From: Burkholderiales bacterium
GTDB lineage: Bacteria; Pseudomonadota; Gammaproteobacteria; Burkholderiales; Casimicrobiaceae
DNA: 11,284 bases
NCBI GenBank assembly: GCA_031257235.1
Contig: JAIRPA010000044.1
Span: 1-11,284 of the forward strand
Direction of reading: 5' to 3'
The position numbers were made by a program, and so were the translations under genes. Shown here one piece after another: positions 5,462 to 11,165 of this stretch (positions are counted from its first letter, which is position 1; the number at the start of each line of letters is the position of its first letter). Below the pieces are notes generated by a model. It was given only the letters and a program-made list of their open reading frames with translations, was not told where the DNA came from and did not search any database.

Positions 5462-6091
5462 ATGACTTCCGTGCCGCCATCATTTACAGGTTCTTTATTT
5501 GTGCTTGCCGCCCCCTCCGGTGCCGGCAAAACGAGCTTGGTGCGCGCGCTTCTGGAACGCGATCCTGCCATTCGTCTCTCGGTGTCTTACACCACCCGGT
5601 CGCCGCGCAAAGGCGAACAAAACGGCGTTCATTATCATTTTGTGGACGTGCCGACGTTTGAATCCCTCCGACAAAAAGGCGAGTTTCTCGAAGAGGCGGA
5701 GGTTTACGGCAATTATTACGCCACCTCATCGTCGTGGCTTAAAAAGGAGCTTTCGTCCGGCAAAGACGTTTTGTTGGAAATAGATTGGCAGGGCGCGGCG
5801 CAAGTGCGGCGGCTTTTCCGAGAGAGCATCCAAATTTTTGTGTTGCCGCCTTCGCTTTCGGCGCTCAAAGCAAGATTGGAAGCGCGCGGACAAGATTCGC
5901 CGGAGGTCATTGCCAAAAGAATGGCGGCGGCGCAGGACGAGTTCTCGCGGTATGTCGATTTTGACTATGTTATTATGAACGACGATTTTGGTCGGGCATG
6001 TGATGATTTAACGGCAATTATTCGGAGTTCGCGCTTACGCTCGGAAAGGCAACGAATTTGCTATGATTATCTGCTCCACAAAATTTCATAG
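5462..6091 (+). CDS. gmk: Guanylate kinase
   Basis: Phosphorylates GMP to GDP with ATP in the cytosol, feeding GTP and (p)ppGpp synthesis. The 209-residue length matches the family (E. coli 207). The P-loop APSGAGKTS is at 17-25 with K23. The GMP-binding segment SYTTRSPRKGEQNGVHYHFV is at 42-61. VYGNYYAT at 81-88 carries alanine where most members have glycine (GNYYGT), a mild change. EIDWQGA (106-112), RGQDSPEVIAKRM (142-154) and NDDF (173-176) follow as usual. The ATG at 5462 gives the expected short N-terminus; its Shine-Dalgarno is weak. It lies between yicC and rpoZ (27 bases to the rpoZ ATG), the standard beta/gamma order. Confidence 0.96.
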   Translation: MTSVPPSFTGSLFVLAAPSGAGKTSLVRALLERDPAIRLSVSYTTRSPRKGEQNGVHYHFVDVPTFESLRQKGEFLEEAEVYGNYYATSSSWLKKELSSGKDVLLEIDWQGAAQVRRLFRESIQIFVLPPSLSALKARLEARGQDSPEVIAKRMAAAQDEFSRYVDFDYVIMNDDFGRACDDLTAIIRSSRLRSERQRICYDYLLHKIS

Positions 6092-6118
6092 GACGTTTAA
6101 AAAGGAAGTTTGCATATT

Positions 6119-6511
6119 ATGGCTCGTATTACCATTGAAGATTGTTTAAAAAATATCCCCAACCGTTTTGAGTTGACGCTGGCGGCATCCAACCGCGCGC
6201 GCGTGCTTTCAACCAGCAACGCCGCGCCGATGGTTGACCCGATGCGTGACAAACCCACCGTAATCGCGTTGCGCGAAATTGCCGGCGGCAGAATCGGCGT
6301 GGAAATGTTGAACAAACAAACCGCCAATCGCGTGCTTTTATCGCAGGAAGTTTTTCATCGCGCGGAAGTCAAACAAGCCGAACCGTCGGTTTTGGCGTCG
6401 TCCGACGATGATTTAGGGTCGGATTTTTCATTCGCGCTTCCCGAAGATTCGGTGGAAGAAATTCCGTCGGCCGCCTCGGCGTTGTCGGACGAAGAAGGCG
6501 ATGACGTATGA
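6119..6511 (+). CDS. rpoZ: RNA polymerase omega subunit with acidic C-terminal extension
   Basis: Small RNA polymerase subunit that wraps the beta' C-terminus and, in E. coli, helps form a ppGpp-binding site. The conserved core is MARITIEDCLKNIPNRFEL (1-19) and DKPTVIALREIAGGRIG (44-60), including the ALREI signature at 50-54. The protein has 130 residues, against 91 in E. coli. From about residue 83 it has an unrelated acidic, serine-rich tail with SSDDD (94-98), PEDSVEE (108-114) and SDEEGDD (123-129). I chose the ATG at 6119 over an upstream in-frame TTG (6110) because of the AAGGAAG Shine-Dalgarno at 6102-6108. It sits 27 bases after gmk and 151 before spoT. The gene call is certain; the role of the tail is unknown. 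Confidence 0.95.
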   Translation: MARITIEDCLKNIPNRFELTLAASNRARVLSTSNAAPMVDPMRDKPTVIALREIAGGRIGVEMLNKQTANRVLLSQEVFHRAEVKQAEPSVLASSDDDLGSDFSFALPEDSVEEIPSAASALSDEEGDDV

Positions 6512-6612
6512 CCCAAGACGGCTCGTGTCGACCGTTGGCGATACGCCTTAAAGCTCTGCGGCGTGTTCGGGCGAACGCGCGTAAACAAAAAGCCTTTCAT
6601 CAAAATCTCTTC

Positions 6613-6646
6613 ATCAATCGCGCGGCGTTTCGCGCGATTTGATTTT
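6613..6646 (+). terminator. Possible attenuator/terminator hairpin between rpoZ and spoT
   Basis: AATCGCGCG (6616-6624) and CGCGCGATT (6631-6639) pair perfectly with a 6-base loop. Allowing one bulged T at 6640 extends the stem by ATC/GAT (6613-6615 with 6641-6643). A short T-run (6643-6646) follows. It could reduce read-through from rpoZ into spoT, or be a stability element. Its presence argues against translation starting at the in-frame TTG at 6639. Confidence 0.45.
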
Positions 6647-6662
6647 ACGGGCGGCAAAAATC

Positions 6663-8834
6663 ATGGTCTCACACGAAACCCTTGCCGCCGCATTGTGGGA
6701 AAAGCTCAATCAATACTTGCCGGAAGACGATGTTTTGCTGGTGCGTCGCGCGTATGAGCGCGCGTTTGAGGCGCACGGCGATCAAACCCGCGCGTCCGGA
6801 GATTTATACATCACTCACCCTTTGTCGGTCGCGTTGATGCTGGCCAATTGGCGCTTAGACGCGCAGGCGATCGCCGCCTCGCTCTTGCACGACGTGCTGG
6901 AAGACACGCCCACCGAAAAAAAGGATTTGGCGGCGGCGTTTGGGTCGGTGGTGGCCGAGCTGGTCGATTCGGTGTCTAAATTAAACCGCCTTGATTTCTC
7001 GTCGTACCAACAAGCGCAGGCGGAGAATTTCCGCAAGATTTTATTGGCGATGGCGCGGGATGTCCGCGTGATTTTGATTAAACTCATCGACCGCTTGCAC
7101 AACATGCAAACCTTAGACGTGATGCGCCCGGAGAAGCGCCGTCGCATCGCGCGTGAAACGGTGGATATTTATGTGCCGATTGCGCAAAGGTTGGGGTTAA
7201 ACGCGTTGCGGCGCAATTTATTGGATTTGTCGTTCAGAAATTTATACCCGAACCGGCACGATGTTTTGTCCCGCGCGATGGATAACGTCAGAAAATCCCG
7301 CTACGAAAAAATTGATCATCTCATCACCTCGTTGCGTGAGACCTTCCAAAAAAGCGGGCTTGCCGCCGAGATCAACGGGCGCGAACGGATGCCGTTCACG
7401 ATTTACGCGGAGGCAAAAGAAAAGCGCGTTCCTTTTGAGCAAATCACCCAATCCTACGATATTCGCGTGTTGGTGGAAACGCGCGCGCAGTGTTACGCGG
7501 CATTGGGGATTTTGCACGAAACCTACAAGCCGATTCCGGGGCGCTTTAAAGACTTCATCGCCTTGCCGAAAAATAACGGGTATCAATCGTTGCACACCAC
7601 GTTGTTGGGTCCCGATCAGTTGCCGATCAATGCGCAGATTCGCACCAAAAACATGGATTTGGTCGCAGACTTTGGCATTGTTTCGTATTGGTTGTTCCAG
7701 TCCGCGAACGATTTTGTTCAGTTGGTCGAGACGCAACAGGAAACCCGACGCTGGTTAAAAAGTTTATTGGACATGCCGGTTGAGTCTGACTCCATCGAGT
7801 TTGTCAACAACATCAAACGCGATTTATTCCCCGACGAAATTTACGTATTTACCCCGAAGGGCGAGATACGCCTGTTGCCGCGCGGCGCGACGGTGTTGGA
7901 TTTTGCGTATTCCATCCATACGGACATCGGGCGGCAATGTATCGGCGCGAAAATCAACCATGAAGTCATGCCGATCAGAACGGTGTTGAGAACCGGCAAC
8001 ATCGTCGAAATCTTGACCGATCCTAAAGCGCAATTGTCGCCCACGTGGTTGTCGTTTGTCGTGACCGGCAGAGCGCGCGCCGCCATTCGCCAACATTTAA
8101 AAAGCCGGCAGGAAGAAGAAGCCGTGACCTTGGGCGAAGAATTGCTCAAAAACGCGATGTCGCAAGTCTTTAAGATCGACAAAAACACGCTGACCGAAGA
8201 CATTCGGCAAGGGGTGGCCAAAAACGCGGGTTTGAAATCCGAAAAAGACTTATTAGAAGCCGTCGGGCGAGGGCGCCTGATGCCCTTTGCCGTGGCTCAG
8301 ATGATGAGTGAAGCCGCCGGTGAAACAAAAGCGCGACAGGCAATCGCCCCCAACGCCCCCAAAAGCGACCCCTCCAAAGAAGCCTTGCCGTTACCCAAAG
8401 CGCGCGGCGACTTATTGCGGTTTGCCTCGTGTTGTCGTCCCTTGCCGTTTGATCCGATCATCGGGGTGGTGCGTGCGGGTTTGGGCGTTGAAATTCACGT
8501 CCGCGATTGTGCCGCGATCAAAAAAAGTTCGGCGCAGGAAATCATTCATTTTTCGTGGAATCCCGACGACTCCCAAGCGGTTTATTTGTCTGAAGTGATG
8601 GTATGGGTAAAAGACAGACCCGGACTTTTGGCGGATTTATCCGCCGCCATCGCGCGCACCGACACCAACATTGCGCAAGTGCTGTTTGATCGTTCGTCGC
8701 CCGAATTAACGATTGCTTTTTTGCTGGACGTGAAAAACCGCACGCATTTAGCCGAAGTGCTTCGCGCCCTAAAGCGCATCCCCGGCGTCAACAAAGTGAT
8801 GCGCAAAACCCCGTTTCAGGGATCAGAGGCGTAG
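6663..8834 (+). CDS. spoT: SpoT-like (p)ppGpp hydrolase with apparently inactive synthetase domain
   Basis: A 723-residue RelA/SpoT homologue. The HD hydrolase domain (about 1-160) looks intact: R43, H52 in YITHP, H76-D77 and E80-D81 in LLHDVLEDT, D143 and N147 in IDRLHN. The synthetase domain (about 220-345) keeps RFKDFIALPKNNGYQSLHT (294-312; RxKD type as in bifunctional enzymes) but lacks key residues. Aligned to my memory of Rel from Streptococcus dysgalactiae, catalytic D264 is Q263 and E323 is N323; the lysine of SIYRKM is E250, and AEYGVAAHW has become ADFGIVSYW. TGS (about 390-452), the CC...C zinc-finger-like region (590-616) and ACT (about 645-715) follow. Degradation of (p)ppGpp without synthesis is inferred, so a separate synthetase should exist elsewhere. 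Start ATG 6663 follows a GC-rich hairpin. The C-terminal TPFQGSEA runs into heptamer repeats. Confidence 0.93.
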   Translation: MVSHETLAAALWEKLNQYLPEDDVLLVRRAYERAFEAHGDQTRASGDLYITHPLSVALMLANWRLDAQAIAASLLHDVLEDTPTEKKDLAAAFGSVVAELVDSVSKLNRLDFSSYQQAQAENFRKILLAMARDVRVILIKLIDRLHNMQTLDVMRPEKRRRIARETVDIYVPIAQRLGLNALRRNLLDLSFRNLYPNRHDVLSRAMDNVRKSRYEKIDHLITSLRETFQKSGLAAEINGRERMPFTIYAEAKEKRVPFEQITQSYDIRVLVETRAQCYAALGILHETYKPIPGRFKDFIALPKNNGYQSLHTTLLGPDQLPINAQIRTKNMDLVADFGIVSYWLFQSANDFVQLVETQQETRRWLKSLLDMPVESDSIEFVNNIKRDLFPDEIYVFTPKGEIRLLPRGATVLDFAYSIHTDIGRQCIGAKINHEVMPIRTVLRTGNIVEILTDPKAQLSPTWLSFVVTGRARAAIRQHLKSRQEEEAVTLGEELLKNAMSQVFKIDKNTLTEDIRQGVAKNAGLKSEKDLLEAVGRGRLMPFAVAQMMSEAAGETKARQAIAPNAPKSDPSKEALPLPKARGDLLRFASCCRPLPFDPIIGVVRAGLGVEIHVRDCAAIKKSSAQEIIHFSWNPDDSQAVYLSEVMVWVKDRPGLLADLSAAIARTDTNIAQVLFDRSSPELTIAFLLDVKNRTHLAEVLRALKRIPGVNKVMRKTPFQGSEA
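8816..8829 (+). repeat. Heptamer array H3 inside the spoT 3' end
   Basis: Units TCAGGGA and TCAGAGG lie in the last codons of spoT, five bases before the stop bases begin around 8832, and encode most of QGSEA. The repeat overlaps coding sequence rather than following it. Confidence 0.7.
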
Positions 8835-8913
8835 GGGACGGGACAAGCCCCTCCCGAAAGGGAACATCGCAAAACGCGGGATTAAACAACAACCCGCAAT
8901 CTCTCACCTCGTC

Positions 8914-8934
8914 ATTGCGGACTTGATCCGCAAT
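8914..8934. repeat. Small palindromic repeat ATTGCGGA/TCCGCAAT
   Basis: Perfect 8-bp arms around CTTGA. Sequences of the type GTCATTGCGGACTTGATCCG are common dispersed palindromes in several proteobacterial genomes (from memory). Only one copy is in this window. Confidence 0.6.
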
Positions 8935-8956
8935 CCGGCTTTATCGCCGTTCCCGC

Positions 8957-8987
8957 AAAAAAGTAGCCGGCTCTGCCGGTACTTTTT
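8957..8987 (+). terminator. Intrinsic terminator after spoT; hairpin element A, copy iii
   Basis: A6 (8957-8962), GTA, bulged G8966, CCGGC, loop TCT (8972-8974), GCCGG, TAC, T5 (8983-8987). It lies about 122 bases after the spoT stop and should end the yicC-spoT transcript. Compared with copy i, the stem differs at several positions but every change is matched on the other arm; the loop TCT and the single bulge are kept. Hairpin B copy 3 follows, as in the unit after argD. Confidence 0.75.
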
Positions 8988-8999
8988 GGGTGACGTCAA

Positions 9000-9026
9000 C
9001 CGGCAAAAAAGGATCCTTTTTGCCGG
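9000..9026. repeat. Hairpin element B, copy 3
   Basis: CCGGCAAAAA (9000-9009), one bulged A, GG-AT-CC, TTTTTGCCGG (9017-9026). It is preceded by TCAACCGGC, as in copy 1 (TCCAACCGGC), and followed by ACCC like the GAACCC of copies 1 and 2. Here it lies wholly outside coding sequence. Confidence 0.75.
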
Positions 9027-9028
9027 AC

Positions 9029-9056
9029 CCTCTGAGTCCTGACCTCTGATCCCCGA
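9029..9056 (-). repeat. Heptamer array H4 (minus orientation)
   Basis: Read on the minus strand: TCGGGGA, TCAGAGG, TCAGGAC, TCAGAGG. It immediately follows hairpin B copy 3. The first unit is degenerate. Confidence 0.7.
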
Positions 9057-9145
9057 ACAAGCGCAAGCGAAGCGAAGTCACAGAAGCCACACGAGGTAGA
9101 GATGGAGAGGGTCGCCAAATGGGATGCACCACATTTGCGGCGGCG

Positions 9146-9180
9146 TTTCTGATTCCTGATTCCTGACCTCTGATCCCTGA
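9146..9180 (-). repeat. Heptamer array H5 (minus orientation)
   Basis: Read on the minus strand: TCAGGGA, TCAGAGG, TCAGGAA, TCAGGAA, TCAGAAA. The unit set is almost the same as in H2 but in the opposite orientation. Confidence 0.8.
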
Positions 9181-9187
9181 ACCGTAG

Positions 9188-9207
9188 GGGCGAGGCTTGC
9201 CTCGCCC
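9188..9207. repeat. GC-rich 20-bp palindrome
   Basis: GGGCGAGGC-TT-GCCTCGCCC is a perfect 9-bp stem preceded by GTAG. A related but diverged G/C-rich stretch, also starting GTAGGGG, lies at 8831-8860 right after spoT. It is a probable dispersed palindrome. Confidence 0.6.
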
Positions 9208-9263
9208 GCGTGCTCCTTTTTGCCGAACATGTGCCGTTTTATCCGATCTTTGGGCGAACGCGC

Positions 9264-9269
9264 TACAAT
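9264..9269 (+). promoter_or_regulatory. Possible -10 element of mgtE
   Basis: TACAAT in the context GCGCTACAATGG resembles a good sigma-70 -10 site. No clear -35 stands at the right distance (TTTATC at 9238-9243 is 20 bases away). It would give a leader of about 75 bases before the ATG at 9351. Confidence 0.35.
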
Positions 9270-9287
9270 GGCTCGGTTGATGGGAAA

Positions 9288-9315
9288 GCGTCTTTTTTTA
9301 AGGCGTCTTTTTTTA
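9288..9315 (+). repeat. Tandem direct repeat in the mgtE leader
   Basis: GCGTCTTTTTTTA occurs twice with a 15-base period (9288-9300 and 9303-9315). It lies between the possible promoter and the ATG at 9351. Each copy ends in a run of seven T. Confidence 0.75.
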
Positions 9316-9350
9316 GATTGTTTAACCCAAAGCCAAGCCGCGAATTCATC

Positions 9351-10853
9351 ATGTCTTTAGATACCGCCACACCTTCCGAAACCCTTGCCGCGCGCGCGGC
9401 ATCGGTGGCTGCCGATACGCCTGACCGCATCGGCAATGCTTTTGCGGACATTGCCACGCTTTTACAAAGGCAACGGCTTTTGGATCAATACGCGGCAGGC
9501 GAAGTCCGCGATGACGATTTAGACGAGACCACGCTTTCCATGTTGCATTCGCTGACGCGCGAAAAAGCAAGCGCGGAAATGCGGGAGCATCTGGATCGTC
9601 TGCACCCTGCGGACATTGCTTATATTTTGGAGGCCTTGCCTCCCGACGACCGCTTATACGTGTGGGATTTGGTGCGCGCCGATCACGACGGCGAAATCTT
9701 GGTGGAGGTTTCAGACGCCGTCCGCGAATCGCTGATTTCGTCGATGAACACCAAGGAATTGGTGGCGGCAACCGAATCGTTGCCGACGGATGAAATCGCC
9801 GATATTGCCCACGATCTTCCGCAGGAAGTCATTGATGATCTTATTCACGGCTTGCCTGCCGAAGAGCGCGAAGAGTTGCGTGCCGCGATGTCGTTTGATG
9901 AGGACATGGTGGGCGCGTTGATGGATTTTGAAGAAATTCAGGTTCGCCCGAACGTGACGCTTGAAACGGTTTTTCGTTATCTGCGCCGTTTCGAGCAATT
10001 GCCGACGCAAACCGATCAGGTGTTTGTGGTCGATAAAGGGGAAACCCTTTTGGGCGTCTTGCCGATCAACGTTTTATTGGTGAACGACGAAAGTAAACTT
10101 GTGAGCGATGTGATGCAGTCACCGTTGATTGTCTTGCGCCAACACGAAAACGCGCGTGACGCGGCGCATGCTTTCGAGCGTTACGATCTTGTGTCCGCGC
10201 CGGTGGTCGATACCAACGATAAATTGGTCGGGCGCGTGACGGTGGATGAAATTTTGGACTTTATCAAAGCGCGCGCGGAAGATGAAGTTTTGGCGCACGC
10301 CGGTATCCAAGAAGAAGAAGACGTGTTTTCATCCGTATGGACATCATTTAAAAACCGCTGGGCGTGGCTTGCCATCAATATGGTGACGGCGTTCATTGCG
10401 TCGCGCGTGATTGGTTTGTTTGAACACACCATTGCCGCCTTGGTGGCGTTGGCCACCTTGATGCCGATTGTGGCGGGCATCGGCGGCAACACCGGCAATC
10501 AAACCATCACGATGATTGTGCGCTCCATTGCGTTAGGGCAGGTCTCCCCCAGAAACGCGCGACAGTTGTTAAAAAAAGAATTGTTGGTCAGTCTGGTCAA
10601 CGGCGTGGTTTGGGGATCGGTGATGGGGGTATTGGCGTTCTTGTTATATAAAGACGTAAAGCTCGGCGTGGTGATGACGCTAGCGATGATTTTAAATATG
10701 TTGTTGGCCGCACTGATGGGGGTGTTGATTCCGGTGATTCGCTTGCGCATGGGCAAAGACCCGGCATTGGGCTCTTCCGTCTTGATCACATCCATGACCG
10801 ACTCCGGCGGCTTTTTTATTTTCTTGGGACTTGCCACGATCTTTTTGGTGTAA
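9351..10853 (+). CDS. mgtE: MgtE-type magnesium channel/transporter
   Basis: An inner-membrane Mg2+ channel whose cytosolic part senses Mg2+. The order is complete: an N-terminal helical MgtE_N domain (about 65-190), a CBS pair (about 190-310) with DVMQSPLIVL (253-262) and VTVDEILDF (296-304), then five predicted membrane segments (about 338-500). The pore signature PIVAGIGGNTGNQ is at 372-384, and D484 in SMTDSGGFF corresponds to the pore aspartate of Thermus MgtE. The length is 500, slightly long because of a roughly 60-residue N-terminal lead. I prefer the ATG at 9351, since the open frame from GTG 9210 would translate a repeat arm and a leader tandem repeat. Neither start has a clear Shine-Dalgarno. 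It is probably monocistronic, after the spoT terminator. A heptamer array starts five bases after its stop. Confidence 0.93.
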   Translation: MSLDTATPSETLAARAASVAADTPDRIGNAFADIATLLQRQRLLDQYAAGEVRDDDLDETTLSMLHSLTREKASAEMREHLDRLHPADIAYILEALPPDDRLYVWDLVRADHDGEILVEVSDAVRESLISSMNTKELVAATESLPTDEIADIAHDLPQEVIDDLIHGLPAEEREELRAAMSFDEDMVGALMDFEEIQVRPNVTLETVFRYLRRFEQLPTQTDQVFVVDKGETLLGVLPINVLLVNDESKLVSDVMQSPLIVLRQHENARDAAHAFERYDLVSAPVVDTNDKLVGRVTVDEILDFIKARAEDEVLAHAGIQEEEDVFSSVWTSFKNRWAWLAINMVTAFIASRVIGLFEHTIAALVALATLMPIVAGIGGNTGNQTITMIVRSIALGQVSPRNARQLLKKELLVSLVNGVVWGSVMGVLAFLLYKDVKLGVVMTLAMILNMLLAALMGVLIPVIRLRMGKDPALGSSVLITSMTDSGGFFIFLGLATIFLV

Positions 10854-10858
10854 AGGTA

Positions 10859-10886
10859 TCAGGGATCAGAAGTCAGGAATCAGTTA
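10859..10886 (+). repeat. Heptamer array H6 (TCAGNNN x4)
   Basis: Units TCAGGGA, TCAGAAG, TCAGGAA, TCAGTTA, beginning five bases after the mgtE stop codon. Base composition changes to AT-rich directly after it, so it marks the edge of the last, foreign-looking segment. Confidence 0.8.
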
Positions 10887-10894
10887 TAGGGCGC

Positions 10895-11107
10895 ATGATT
10901 TCTGATTTACTTGAGGATGCTTTGTATTATGTAGATCGCAATGAAGTTCCATTAGTCTTTGAAACGATTTGCGATCATATTGATAAATACAATATTCCCA
11001 TAACGGAAGATGAATATGGCGAAGCAATGTAGTTAGCTAAAGAGTTTGGATTAGAAAATGATCTTTCGATTAAATATATGGGAAGGTTGATTGTGAGGAA
11101 TGACTAA
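10895..11107 (+). pseudogene. MafI-like immunity protein gene interrupted by an amber codon
   Basis: One frame of 70 codons from ATG 10895 to TAA 11105, broken by a TAG at codon 46 (11030-11032). The first part reads MISDLLEDALYYVDRNEV, then VFETICDHIDKYNIPITEDEYGEAM. After the stop it continues LAKEFGLENDLSIKYMGRL to IVRND. The pattern ICDHI-KYNIPIT-DEY---LA-EFGL resembles the MafI family, small immunity proteins best known from neisserial MafB toxins, in which CD-L-EY-I-IS-EEY---LG--MGL is typical (from memory). One C-to-T change in a CAG would explain the stop. It is AT-richer than the neighbouring genes, which suggests horizontal acquisition. The start has only a weak AGGG close to the ATG. 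The truncated 45-residue product is unlikely to be active; a sequencing error is the main alternative. Confidence 0.55.
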
Positions 11108-11165
11108 TTGTCTTTCCGGCTTTTACCTGAGGAAAGTAATAATTCTAAAAAATAATGGGTGCGAT

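Larger units (their letters stand above)
8835..9350. other. Repeat-dense intergenic region between spoT and mgtE
   Basis: This 516-base gap holds, in order, a G/C-rich stretch (8834-8866), a palindrome (8914-8934), hairpin A copy iii, hairpin B copy 3, heptamer array H4, a GCGAAGC-rich remnant of repeat X (about 9060-9090), heptamer array H5, a GC-rich palindrome (9188-9207), a loose B arm (9215-9228) and the putative mgtE promoter and leader. I see no gene in it. Confidence 0.7.

Noticed and set aside
7242..7758. Long open frames on both strands inside spoT
   Set aside because: They overlap conserved RelA/SpoT coding sequence in the correct frame and have the composition expected of shadow frames in GC-biased codons.
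9210..9350. A 47-residue N-terminal extension of MgtE from GTG 9210
   Set aside because: It would translate a loose hairpin B arm and the tandem T-rich leader repeat (KASFFKASFF); MgtE proteins do not normally start this way, and a -10-like site lies inside it.
11030..11032. UAG as a recoded amino acid (pyrrolysine) in the MafI-like gene
   Set aside because: No sign of recoding elsewhere in the window; genes here use TAG as an ordinary stop (gmk, spoT). A point mutation or sequencing error is simpler.
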